Source of the DNA: Phaeoceros laevis
Taxonomy: Eukaryota; Anthocerotophyta; Anthocerotopsida; Notothyladales
DNA length: 64,000 nucleotides
Assembly: GCA_049999765.1 (NCBI GenBank)
Contig: JBNGIQ010009372.1
Span: forward strand, 145,722 to 209,721
Direction: 5' to 3'
Shown: positions 52,501 through 64,000 of the stretch, piece by piece
Position numbering within the stretch: position 1 is the stretch's first letter
How the letters are laid out: the number at the start of each line of letters is the position of its first letter
The notes under the pieces: model-generated
Database searches by the model: none
What the model saw: the letters and a program-made list of their open reading frames with translations, nothing else
What the model was told of the DNA's origin: nothing
Made by a program: the position numbers and the translations under genes

Positions 52501-54308
52501 AAAGAAAATTGTGGTACTGGTTTTGGTATTTCAATGAATGGAAGCCCGTCGCTGCATTAGATTGGAAGTAAGTACAGCTGAGCCAATTTTGTGTGTTGCA
52601 GACCCTGAGCAATGGGTTGCTTGTGGACCCACATGATGATAAAGCAATCGCTGAAGCCCTTCTGAAGCTTGTGTCAGAACGAGCACTTTGGACTGAATGC
52701 CGCCGTAATGGGTTGAGGAACATACATCTCTTCTCTTGGCCAGAACACTGTCGGACATACATGTGCAAAATTGCTCAATGCAGAGTGCGCCATCCGCAGT
52801 GGCAAAATTCATCAGCAGATGGTGATGCAGATGCTGAGTCTCAAGGTGACTCTTTGAATGACATTCGGGATCTTCGGCTCTCGATTGATGGGGAAAGATT
52901 GGGTGGTTCGCTGAACAGCATTGCTGTGGAGTATCTGAGAGCTGGTAGCGGTAAAGAGCTGACGTTTGAGGGCAGGTCCAGCAGCAGCAGCAGGCGATCA
53001 CAAGGGAAACTTGAGTGCATGCGGGAGGAAAATGGTGTGGGTGAGCATGATATGGATGAAGATGGACCGTTTAGCAATGGGCAGAGACATGAAGATGTTC
53101 CTAGTAATGGCGACCATCATGCTCAGAGTAAGGGCCCGATCATAAGAAAGAGGAAACGCCTTATTGTAGTTGCAGTAGACAGCTATAGCAGTTCTGGAGA
53201 ACCGACTGTTGGGATCATCAGCACACTGCAAGGAGTGCTGAAGGACCTGAAGGGCAAGCCAGGAACGGGCGTAATAGTATCAACAGGGCTCACCGTTTCT
53301 GAAGTTGAGCAGTTGCTGCAAAAGGGTGGAATCCAAGTGAATGAGCTGGATGCTGTAATTTGCAGCAGTGGTAGTAAAATGTACTATCCCTCCGATGCAT
53401 CTCCAGGTGGGGAAGTCCAGTTTTCTGTGGATCATGATTATGAACAGCACATAGCTTATCGATGGGGTGGTGAGGGCTTGAAGAAGACGATGGCAAGGTT
53501 CTTATGTGGTTTTGAAGGAGATAAGGAGACGAAGAAGGACAGAGCCCTGGTTGAAGATGAGCAACAAAGTAATGAAAGATGTCTTGCCTACAAAGTGACA
53601 AATGTATCCATGGTACGTCTTCTCACCTTGTCCACTGGGTGCTGTCCAAGACTACCAAGCAACTTTGTGAATTAAATATGCCACCATCGTATCGTATCAT
53701 GTTTGTAGCTAATATGGTTGATGTGCACAGGCCCCAGCTGTGGATGAACTTAGGATGCACTTGCGGAGGCGAGGACTAAGGTGCCATGTTGTCTACTGTC
53801 GCGAAGCTACAAAGTTGCATCTACTTCCTTTGCTGGCATCTCGGTCACAGGCTTTGAGGTGGGATGACAAACAACCCTAGCAGTCTGGCTGGCTCGATGG
53901 GGTGCTTTCCAGTCCAAGTAGAAACCAGTCTGTTAAAATTTGCGATGGATGTTATCTGCCACTGGGTTCTGGCGCCTAGTTTGTCACAAGGACTCGACGC
54001 TTGCTGTAATGTAATGAATTTGCCTGTGCAGATATTTGTTTGTGCGTTGGGGAGCTGAGCTGGTCAATATGCAGTTGATCGTGGGTTCAAAGGGTGACAC
54101 AGATTATGAGGAAATGTTATCCGGCACCCACAAGACAGTTGTCCTGGACAATCTGGTGGAGGAAGGTTCCGACAAGCTGTTACGAGCAGGTAGCGGGTAT
54201 GGAAGAGGCGAGTTCGTGGCAGACGACAGTGCGAATGTGGTGCATTTGGATGAGTACTCTGCGGATGGTATTCGTGAGATAACGACGAAAAAGTTTGGAT
54301 GGAAGTAG
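49509..54308 (+). CDS. SPS: Sucrose-phosphate synthase
   Basis: Thirteen exons: 49509-49718, 49803-49892, 50065-50291, 50438-50501, 50593-51285, 51456-51605, 51715-51846, 51949-52125, 52240-52293, 52408-52470, 52602-53612, 53731-53858 and 54032-54308, giving 1091 residues (plant SPS are about 1050). It makes sucrose-6-phosphate from UDP-glucose and fructose-6-phosphate in the cytosol. Seen: [138 protein letters not shown], then a linker and the phosphatase-like C-terminal domain ([48 protein letters not shown]). TRSNSD near residue 140 may correspond to the light/dark regulatory serine region. The C-terminal domain is complete. Confidence 0.95.
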
Positions 54309-56141
54309 TTTCTACAGGTCCGAAGTGGGAAAAGAGACGTAGGGTTGCAGCAACCCAGACACACGGACATGGACCAAAACAAGGTGTAGCACCTGGGTGC
54401 ACCTAGGTGCTTCTGTTGGAGAGAGTGAAGGTTTGCCGTAGACGCAAGTCTGGAGAACTATCCCGCCAGCAGATTCATGACTGTGTTTCCCCCTTCACCA
54501 GTTCATGATGGGGATGGCTTGGTAGATTGATGAAGCATGGTAAGAGCAATGGCCGCCTTTGCGAAAAACGAAGAAATAGACCAAGTGCTGAAATTTGCAG
54601 TACCGCTTGTGTTTTGAAGTTTTGGTTTTGAAAGACTTGTTACTGTTGTTGTTGAGGTGGCCCGTGACCAAGCTAGCAAATTGAGATCATTCACGCGCAG
54701 TGTGCCTCCAACTGTGCGCTGGCCAAATGGGGCACGCTGCGATCAGCGTCAACCCGGTTGGAGCCCGCAAATGGCAGCTGGAATGTTCCTCCCTGGAGAG
54801 ACATCGTGATACGCGCGATTGCCTATCGTCTGGCCTGTCTCATCCGCGCCACGCCAAACCTGTAACTTGATGTGATGGTAGCAACTTCCTGAGGACTGTA
54901 GTGACCAGAGTATTAGCAGCTAGTGCGGCTGGTCCCTACAGTGGAGGGGACATGAAATTTTATTGCACTCTTGCCCCAGGGCTCGGAGGAGAGTAGATTC
55001 AATGACTTTGGACACGCTGCATGTTCGTCTCGACCTCTACACATGTACGTACACAGGTTACAAGTGTGTAATGGAGCGGCCATGGCCAGCTGCTGGTGGA
55101 AAGTTAACGTTGGAAACCGCCCTGCCCAGGCCTGGGGTTGCAATTGAAGGGTGTGCGATCATGTGCGCAGTAGGCTCCAGGGTATATGTACTTTCGACAT
55201 TGGGCAAATGAGAGAGAAGCAAGCAGGTCCGGAGCTTCCGAGTGCGCTGATGTCACCCCCGAACACACGTTTGAACATCATGTTCTTTTAAAAGTCTCTG
55301 ACCATGGTGTGGGACGTGTATATATGTTCACGTCAATTCACTCGGTTGTCTCGGCCAATTTTAATCGGATTGAAAATCTTTCCACAACGTAGAAATCAGA
55401 TGCTGCGAGCCCAGTAGTACTGTTGCAAGCGAGAAGAATTCAACGTCCCAGCCAAAGGCCAGGGGACAAGAACACTACGACTCCGAGCTAGAGTTCACCG
55501 CTGGAGTCCACCTTGAAAGTAATGGGGCAACCTTGAGGACCACATTTTTTCCTGAAGGAGACTAGCCAGGCAAATTTACCTTCTTCGGAGTCGACTTGCA
55601 TGCATCCCAAGACCTGTAAACTCAGGATAATTATATATGGGTTCCTCATGATCAATCCCAAAAGGTTCAGCGCTAGCTAGCTAGTCTAAGATTGTCAATC
55701 TGGAGCTCTAGTTTCAAGGCAGAGATCAGCTGGCAAGCTTCAGGCAAGAGGCTGGGGCACCCACTCATCTGGACTCTCCGCGTGGAGACATGGAATTTGG
55801 ACATGTTGCGTGCAAGCTGCCGGCGTCTACAGGTGCAAAGTTTGGACGTTTGGACTGGAGAAAACCCCCTGCGTATGGAACAAAAGTACACAACGACTAT
55901 GGGAGGGGGTGACATAGTCTAATACAATCTTAGCTACAGTAGCAAGTATTGAAAGGAATATCTTAGTTTTTTAAACCTGTAGCCCAGCTAGGTAGGTACC
56001 TCGGATCCATATATATTGATCAGGATCTGCTTGAATCGCATCAATTGGGTAGGGCTCTCTGGGCCGAATTCCGAGGACACTTCCAAGGACCAATGGCAAG
56101 CGATCCCAGCTTAGAGGCTAACCCATGCCAGCTAACTATAG
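54309..56141. other. Convergent intergenic region between SPS and MYB
   Basis: 1.8 kb holding the 3' regions of both genes. Short CTAGCTAG repeats occur near 55672-55685. No open frame has a recognised motif. Confidence 0.45.
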
Positions 56142-59113
56142 CTACATTGTGTCAAGAACAGCGGCTATGCGTTGTAATTCAGGAGACATGGGGTCAAGCA
56201 GACCTGAGCGCTGGTAAAGTTCGGGCTCCCAGTTGCTGATGCTAGGGCTGTGAGCTCGGTGAGGGTAGTCATCATGATGTGGTACTGCAGCAGCAGCAGC
56301 TTCCTTGATCCTCATCCCAATTGCAACCGGTGCTTGGTCATGAAATTCACTCATCAGACTCCTGACCCTCGACTCCTCTTGCTCCTCCTCCTCCTCCGCA
56401 TCCATATGCATATCCTGCTGCTCATCTCTCATGCCCACTGAATTTGCGCAGGAACGTTGAACGGGTAAGAGGTCACACCATTTCATAACCTGCCTTGTGG
56501 TGGACCTGCTGTCAGAGCCCGATACATGATGCACGTCTCCACCCAAAGGGAACCTGGCGAGCTCGAGGCAACCATTGGCACCAGCAAGATGGGCTGGCAA
56601 CTGACGGCCATTACTCGCTGCAGCTAATGAGCCGGCGTTGGTGGTGTGGTCGAGAGTCATGAGCTGACCGAAATTAGGGCAAGGAGAATCGTAGTGCTCC
56701 TCCCCAGCCTGATGATCAGGTGCAGTGGCTCCGGATCCATTGTGCCCACAGAATCCAAGACGGTCCGCCTGAACAGAAAAGTTATGAGAGGCATGCCAAA
56801 AGCTAGCAGCAACAGCAGCAGTGGAGCAGCCGTCCTGAAACTGATCAGACGAGTCCATTGGCGCAGCGGCAGCAGTAGCTGTTGGTGTAGCATTACTCGT
56901 ACAGGCTTCACTATCTGCCCAGAAGTTCACATTGCCGGTACTAGCTGCAGAGTCCACGGATACCGAGGAGAGGGAAGTGCACATATCCGTGGAGCCACTT
57001 TGTCCCGCCCTCGTTGTCCTCATCACTAAGGTCTCGTGCTGCATATGCTGATCCGACGAGGTGGAGATGTCAGAAGAGTCGATGGCAGGTGCTGCTGCAG
57101 CGTCGCAGAAAAAAGCGTGTGGCTTTTGGATGAGTTGACTCATGCTGCCCGCCAAGCAGCCAATATTGGCAGTGATGCTGCTGAGGTCCCCGGAATCGCC
57201 GATGTTGAAGCTGAAGCACGTGGTAGCACCACCTCCCATGGCCAGCTGCGGTTGCATGTCTGCAATATCAGGACATCCATGGTGCACCTCGTGCTTGGGG
57301 GCGCCGTGATGGTTCATATCCGAGACGTCGAACAGGGAAAGTGGGGAGGAGCAGCGAGCTGCTGTGCCCAAATCGTCACCTGGTGCAGGGAGTTGCGCAG
57401 CAGTAGCACCAGCTGTGCTGACTCCTGAAGCTCTGGCAATGGATCCACCGGCGGGCGAGTCGGCTGTGGGACTAGTACCCAGAAGCCAGAAGACAGGGTT
57501 GTAAGCAGCAGCCGCAGCCGCAGCCGCATGCGCAGCAGGAGACACCATAGCATCGTCAGCAGAAGCCGGCAGCGAAAACTGATGATGACAGTTGATGTCG
57601 GAAGCCTCGCCCCCAGAAAACACCTTGAATCCAGCTGCGGAGTGGAAGACGGTGTTGATGGACGCACAAGAGCCTGGGATGTGATTGTCGAGCAAAGCCG
57701 TCCTGACACTGGACTGCTTGGGTGTCCACATGTCCGTCGCTCTGTCGAAGCCGGGCGCCGCGAGATGGGAGTCGGAAGCTGATGCTGGGAGCTGGTGGCT
57801 GAGCTGTTGTTGCTGCGCATGCTGAAAGTCGGTGGTGGCCATGGTGAACGCGGCCGATGTCCTCCCTGCTGCTGGAACTCGGAAATTATCCGAGCTCAAC
57901 AGCTGCCGGCCCCTGCTGTCCAGAATTGCCGGGAGGGTCTTGGCCGTGGATATGAAGCCATCCGGACACAGGGTAGCGGTGCCGGCGCCAGCGTAGGGTC
58001 CTCCGAAGAAGCTGGGCATATGCTTGAAGCTGTCGTAGAAGCGGGCACCGCCGGCCGACGTCGCAGTACCGAGGGAGGAGCCGCTGATGCTGAGAGAGCC
58101 GCTGATGCTGAGAGAGCCGCTGATGTTGAGGGAGGGCGACGCTGCAGTGGTCGACGGCAGATTGAGCATGCTGGAGCAACCGCCTCCCTGGCTGAAGATG
58201 CTGGGGAGACTCTTGTTCTGATCATACTGGCCACCAAACGGTTGGATAGCCGTTGGGTCGGAGGCGACGAGTTTGTGCGTGTTGGGATCGATGCCCACCT
58301 GCCTCAGTTTCTTCTTGATGCAAGAATTCCAGAAGTTTTTAATCTCGTTGTCGGTGCGGCCGGGCAGCTGAGTGGCGATTTGCGACCATCTGCAGGCAGC
58401 AAAGGAGCGAGGGTGTTAACCACGAATGCGTGCCCTGCTGGCCACCGTAGTTAACGCTGCTGCAGTGCACATTCATGACTGACTGGTGACAGACAGCTTT
58501 CAAGAGAAACGAATGCCCTGCTGCCATCTTGAATGCCCGCCCGATGGGCACTGACTGCACGACCCTGTGTGCTGTGACAAAGTGGCTCCAAAGCTTCAAG
58601 ATTAAGACGACGACATGATCATGAATGCGAGCGGTATACGTAGTAGGGTACACGCCAACTGGTGGCGAGATCTGGCGGGAGGAAGCGGGAGGGCGGGCAT
58701 GCGCACTCACCTGTTCCCGAGAACTGCATGAAGATCGATGATAAGTTTCTCCTCGGCCGCAGAGAAGACACCGCGCTTCAGATCGGGCCTGAGGTAGTTG
58801 ATCCACCTCAGGCGGCAGCTCTTGCCGCAACGAAGAAGGCCTGCAAAAGTTACACATACATATGTGATATCTAACTAACCGTAGACATACTAAGAATCTT
58901 GACGCGGTTCCAAACTTCGATGCTCAAGAAAGCTAGCTAAAGCTAGTAGCGCTAGGATGATGGCGAGTTCAGGTTAGTACCTGCTTGCTTGGGAACTGCA
59001 CTCCAGCAACCGTGACCATGTTTGGTGATGTAACGGACGAGCTTGTCGTCTTCTTCAGGGGACCACAAGCCTTTTTTGAGCTTTTGCTTGTGACAGCAGG
59101 AATGGCGGCCCAT
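56142..59113 (-). CDS. R2R3-MYB transcription factor with very long C-terminal region
   Basis: Three exons: 59113-58981, 58840-58711 and 58389-56142, giving 836 residues, with introns at the usual R2R3-MYB positions. R2: [52 protein letters not shown]3: [52 protein letters not shown]. The wording [15 protein letters not shown] and [12 protein letters not shown] is that of the MYB26/MYB61/MYB86/MYB103 group, tied to secondary walls and related traits in flowering plants. The C-terminal 700 residues are Ser/Ala/His-rich with homopolymers (an Ala run before YNPVFW, a Gln run, an acidic EEEEEQEES stretch) and a SISGSL tandem repeat. It is probably a nuclear activator; the target genes are unknown. 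Confidence 0.92.
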
Positions 59114-62100
59114 GGCTGCCTCGAGAGTCGGCGTCGCTCTACAAGTTGAGGATGGACCATGTACAATGGTGAAGGAGGCAGCAAGCTTGTAGTCGTCCGG
59201 GTGCGGTTGTGAAGCCTTGGACGTATGCGGATCCTTGCTGCTGGTTTGTCAGCAGAGCCTCACATAACATGTGCTCGCCAGTCAGTGTGATGCATTCTCC
59301 ACTGGCAGCAGTCCAATCCAGTGCAGTACGAGTCCAGCATTCCTAGGTAGCATGAGACGGCCGCCCTTGGAAGGTGGTGACGCAGTTGAAACACATGTAT
59401 GTACCGACAGCACTTGGGAATCTTGAGCTGGAAGCCGGATTTCAAGCTCAAACTTGTCACACCAAGCTAGCTAGCTAGCTTAGCTAGCGGCAATGCTGAG
59501 CAGTGATCGCCAGCCGCTGGAAGTTGTGGTGAAGGAGCTCGCCCTGTTGTTGTTCAAAAGTGCTCACCACTTGCTTACAAGTAAGCTACCACCGCGCTGG
59601 CCAGCTGCTGCTGCTGCTTCTTCCGCTTCCGAGGGGATGGAACTCACACAAACTTGTGTTCAAACATTGGCAATCACCGGCCCCAACCCCGACCCCGGTC
59701 CCGAGCGCTCCAGGATAGCTGCTATATATGGCTTGAGCACTCCAAATGTTCTACTTTACAAATAAGCGAATCCTGAACTGGGAGCCTGCAGCCACGAACA
59801 TTGTGTAGTAGCTCCTCCATCAAGGGCGCACAGCCTGCATTCTGCTTTGAACAAGTGTTTTTTTGCCTTGCCTGTTTGGACTAAAACCTGGCCCGACAGC
59901 TCTTAGACTAGAAAAGCTGGAGGAAGAGACCTAGCAAAAGCGAGGTGAGATTGGATGGAAGGTGCGCAAGGTTGCGCCTGCAGCACTCGAACAGATTTTG
60001 AAACACTGGTCCTAGAGGCAGATAGGAGTGACGGCAGTGGCAGGAGAGGCAATCTAAATCCAAACACTTGTAAAGACCGCTGGAAAGCTGTTGAAAGTGG
60101 AGCAAGCTTGGGGCTTACGCACTACTATCCTAGTAAGTAGTACGGTTGACTGACCTTGAAAGCAAGGGAGGCGATGAACAGGTGAAGAGGCGAGCGGATG
60201 AAATTTGGAAGCTTGTGAAAAGCGCGGAAGGTTGCGAGCAGAGAAACGAAAGAGCAGGTCTACCTGTGTGTAGCGCTGGATAACTAACTAGCTCTAGAGC
60301 TAGCTTGCAAGGAAGCGAGAGAAGGATAGCAGGTGGTCAGAATTACGCAATCTGAAATCCATTCCAAGCTCACCGCTGGAGAAGCTTACAAAGAGGCGCC
60401 TCCTGGAGAAGATTGGAGCAGGAAGGAAGCGCAAAGTAGAGATCTGTCCGCTAGCAGAGTCCTGACGATTACAAACTTGCGCGCAATCAACTTGAAGGGG
60501 GAGGAGAAGGATTGTGAGGCCTCGAAAGACTTGTAAGCAAGCTTGTAAGGTTCCTCGGAGTCCTGACTCGAGATGACGATGCGCAAAGCTTGAGAGTTGG
60601 CTGGTGGAGAGAGAGCAAAAGCTTGCTGGCCAGCCCTACCAGCCCTGCCTGCGAGGATCATGCGGCTGCAGCAGTGGAATCGGCAAGAGACGGGGGAAGA
60701 GGGGAGAGGGATCTTTCACGAGCAGGGAGGAAGACGCTTGGAAGGAAGCGAGGAAGAAGCAAGCCTGTTGCAAGGAGGAGAGGAGTGGCCGGCGCGGAGA
60801 GGAGCTATGGCTGTGGCTAGGCAGGCCTGCGGCTCTCCTGGTGCTTGCCTGGAGGAAGAAAGAGAAGGGGAGGGAGCAAGGAGCGCTCAAGTACTACTCT
60901 GTTACATAGTACCTCGTCTCGGAGAAACTGGGACTCTCTCTCTAGGAGCGAGGGAGGGATGGAGCAGATAGATAGAGCACAGCGCAGGTAGACTAGCCTA
61001 CCCGGCCGGGTTGTCTCCTCTGGTTTTTCAGAATCGGGGTTGATGACGGAGGCAGGAGAGGGGAGGTGGAACGCGGCGACGCCATTCTATATTAGGAGCC
61101 CCATTATTGAGCTGCAAAGCGATTCAGGGGAGGGCACCAAGGGCGTGGGATGGGCAACTAACAGTAACGCGCGACATGGGACAGGGAGGCAGGGGGGAAC
61201 TTTGTCGGGAGGTCTGGGCCGGGCCTAGAGTAAAATGTATCTTCATGTATGTATGTAAGTGGGTCCGGGCCGGGACCCGGGAGGAATGGATGCTGTTGGG
61301 TAGGTAGAGATCTAGGTTTAGGGCTGCTGTGCTGTTGTGCTTCGTCCGTCGGGCCGGGCCGCGGCCCTGCTGCGCTGTGGTTGGGCATAAACTATTTGAC
61401 TTACGCCAAACCAGTCCGGCCGCGCTTCAGAATCTTCTCTCTTGCTTGTCCCCCAAGCCCTAACTTTTTGCTACTAGTCTAGTGTAGTGTAGTCTAGTAT
61501 AATGGTTACACTGTGAGCCGTGGACGGAGCACGACGGTGCCCATGACGCACGCCTAGAGAGCGGCGGACTGCGGTGGCCGGCGGGCGCGGGTAGGGTAAA
61601 GGGGTAGGGCTTAGCCGGGTTGTTTAGGCTAGTGACGGAAATCCGTCTTGTCCCTGGCAGCCCCGACAAGGTCGATTGCCTGCCTCTTAACCGGGTCTGA
61701 TTCGCCCCCGTCACCGCCGAAGTATGGAATGGCCCGACTAAAGTGGGGGCCCGCCAAACCTGGTGGGGCTCATCGACCACGCGTCCAGATGAGATGTGTC
61801 CACCCCCCTCCTCCGACCACGTAAGGTTTTTGGGGGTTGGGGCTGTTTGTTGAAACTTTGTTCCCTTTGCGAATTTGAAGCATCTCTCGGCTTGGACTAT
61901 TTATTATTGTTGCTAGTATATGAGGAAGAGTGTGGTAGAGTGGTGGCTATGCCGCTGGCTCTCTTGCATGATGAAATTGCAATGAATTCTTTTCTTGCAT
62001 CCACAGCCTTTTCTCGTTTTGGTAAAAGGTGGTTGGTGTGGACTTGGTGAGCCAAGTACCTCAAGTACTTTGGTATTGGAAAAACGCTAGGTTTGATTTG

Positions 62101-63355
62101 AATCAGGTTCAAACATTAGTGTATTGTGGCTTGAACAACCTTAAATAATGTGTTCTTGGTGACTTCTTCCCTGGCAAAATTTGAGTAGCAATGCCATTCA
62201 ATTCTTCCAACGTAGTGGAAAACAAATTCTCCAACATGTGGTGGCACAATCTCCATGTGTAACGTCAGACATTGGGAATATAATGTAAAAAAGGTTCCAT
62301 AGTTGCATGGCTAAGTAGTAGTGTAGCCCACAGCGCAAAAATCCGTCAAGGGAATCCTGGCCAGGGCAGATATTTGATGGTGGAACTAGTCTAAGTAGGC
62401 CAGCCTTGCAGCCTCCACGTGGGTCCTAGCTCTCTTATCCACACCCAAAGTGCAAGTGAGCTAGCTGGGAGCAAAGCCTGACAAACAGTCTCAGACTAAA
62501 CAATAATGTGTGACAACAGGCACGAAGGGATGTGGGATTTGTTTAATTGCCGCACCGACCTCTCCTACACTCCTACACTTGACACAACACAACATGAATG
62601 GGCGGAGGAGGAGGGAGAAGTTGTAGCTGGGGGGGGGTGGCCCAGCCTGGTGGGCCGCAGATACTCATACTACTGGAGTGGATGGGCCGAGCCGAGCCGG
62701 ATGCTTTGCTGGTTTCGAAGCGGATTTTAGAGGGGATACTAGTCTAGTTTGCAAAAAACGTGGCATCAAAGAAAAGGAGGAGACTCGTACGTACGAACGT
62801 ACACGCATTTTGATATGCGAATTGGAACAAGCTGAGCTGGGGGCATTTGCAAATATTTGCCTCTACGTAGTCTGTAATAGGTAATCTTCATTTTCACGCA
62901 TGCTGCAAAATAACCAGCCTTACACTTGGCAATGCATGCATGTGTGTTATGCGGATAATGTCCCTTGGAAGCCCTTGGCTTATGAGGTGGGGTGTGCAAG
63001 TGCAGTCCGTGGGTCAGTTCCTAGACTACTAGAGTAGTGTAGTCCAATAAGGCAGCCGTTTTGGTTTGATTGCAATGGCCTTGGGATGCCTTTCTATGCT
63101 TTTTGGCTGGCTCACTCACTTTGAGACTGACTGGCTGACTGGCTTACAGCAGCAGTAGCAGGGTGTGACGGACGCCTGACCTGACCTGCAAGAGGGACGG
63201 TACTTTTGGCTTGGCAGCTCTGCCATGCAATAACGCAATGCGATGCGTTTTTGCACTTGCAAGCTTCTAGAAGGAAGCAAAAGCCAAGAAAAGGGAAGAA
63301 AAGGAAGCATTTCTCTGTGGGCTGTGGCCTGACCTGACTAGACTATACCACAGGG

Positions 63356-63386
63356 GGTCCAGGTCCAGGTCCAGGTCCAGGTCCAG
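63356..63386. repeat. GGTCCA hexamer microsatellite, about five units
   Basis: Five consecutive GGTCCA units directly visible, followed by GGG. Confidence 0.9.
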
Positions 63387-63659
63387 GGCACTTGCATCCA
63401 AACGCAAACTGCCATGCCTCTCACACTCATATCCTCTCGCGCAAGTACACCCAATCTCACTTTGCGCATATACTAAATAATGTCAAAGGGTACATGACAT
63501 GTGCTTCGTCCATGATTCATCGATACAGACGGGGGAAGCGGAAAAAGGCACTCATTTCGCAAATTCAGGAGGGCCGAGCCAAGCCGAGCCCAGCCAAAAG
63601 CCATACAAGCAAGCAAGTGCATCGCCATCAATCATATCTCTCTTTTTTAATCTGCACAC

Positions 63660-63693
63660 TAGCCTAGCCTAGCCTAGCCTAAGGCTAGGCTAG
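63660..63693. repeat. TAGCC tandem repeat ending in a palindrome
   Basis: Four TAGCC units are followed by AAGGCTAGGCTAG, the inverse of the repeat, so the stretch can fold into a hairpin. Confidence 0.8.
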
Positions 63694-64000
63694 ATACCGC
63701 AAGTAGCTCAAGGATCCTTTGCCTGCCCTGCCCGCCACTTTGGACACACCAATCGAAACCCATCCAATCGAAATCGAAACCGCATTCCCTCTCTCCACAC
63801 TATCAGCTCAGCCTTATCCTGAATGTGACCTCGTATGTGTGTTTCACATTTGGAGATGCATCATGGCCATGGGATGGATGCATTTCATCCATCCATCCTT
63901 TCTCCAGACTCCAGGGTATATAGTTGTACCAATGGGTGTTGAGTGCATGTCACATTGTAGTAGCTCCAGGTACGTGTGCCTTTGCTTCTTTTTCTCTTTT

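Larger units (their letters stand above)
59114..64000. promoter_or_regulatory. Long region upstream of MYB with simple repeats; no gene recognised
   Basis: 4.9 kb with no motif-bearing frame. On the MYB sense strand, 60600-60960 is pyrimidine-rich, as plant 5' leaders often are, so a long leader is possible. Simple repeats: GCTA repeats at about 59466-59487, GGTCCA units at 63356-63386, and a TAGCC-rich palindrome at 63660-63693. Confidence 0.45.

Noticed and set aside
59493-63667. Small open frames upstream of MYB as genes
   Set aside because: They are short, lack motifs, have biased simple composition, and lie in the probable MYB promoter or leader.
1-64000. CRISPR arrays, bacterial operons or prophage
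   Set aside because: Spliced plant genes fill the window, and no regularly spaced repeat-spacer array or bacterial gene cluster is present.

Overview
This is nuclear DNA from a land plant. It contains R2R3-MYB, retinoblastoma-related and DYW-type PPR genes, short GT-AG introns, AAACCCT telomere-type motifs and plant-style O-fucosyltransferases. The first gene looks like a sperm-flagellum protein (DUF4795/QRICH2 type), so the plant probably has swimming sperm. The PPR editing factor ends in GRP, an ending I associate with seed-free plants that edit U to C. I infer a seed-free plant (bryophyte, lycophyte or small-genome fern) and cannot name the species.

Layout. 0-5.7 kb: 3' part of a many-exon axonemal coiled-coil gene. 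5.7-8.6 kb: intergenic, with decayed tandem repeats. 8.6-16 kb: a plastid-type TPR protein, organellar ribosomal protein L4 and the rRNA-processing factor UTP23 (these two share a 154-bp divergent promoter with telo-box motifs), and an eight-exon O-fucosyltransferase. 16.6-34.1 kb: a block rich in intronless genes (RBR, sulfite oxidase, DEAD-box helicase RH5, a second O-fucosyltransferase-like protein, PPR-DYW), interrupted by a nine-exon CSA/ERCC8 gene. 34.7-41.8 kb: the peroxisomal carrier PXN (11 exons) and a UPF1/SMUBP2-like helicase. 42-49.4 kb: a repeat island with a truncated Ty3/gypsy element whose integrase is fused to a PHD finger, three 132-bp LTRs, TIR/foldback elements and a 100-N gap. 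49.5-54.3 kb: sucrose-phosphate synthase (13 exons). 56.1-59.1 kb: an R2R3-MYB gene with a very long C-terminal exon. 59.1-64 kb: presumed MYB upstream region with simple repeats.

The genes form no operon-like pathway, but some themes recur. UTP23, RPL4 and RH5 serve ribosome production. Sulfite oxidase and PXN are both peroxisomal. The two O-fucosyltransferases and sucrose-phosphate synthase serve wall, glycan and sugar metabolism. RBR and CSA act in cell cycle and genome maintenance.

Exon borders were placed by eye from GT/AG signals, conserved protein context and reading-frame bookkeeping. For UTP23, the first O-fucosyltransferase, CSA, PXN, sucrose-phosphate synthase, MYB and the TPR gene the exon lengths sum to an exact open frame. 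For the first gene and the SF1 helicase only some exons were fixed.
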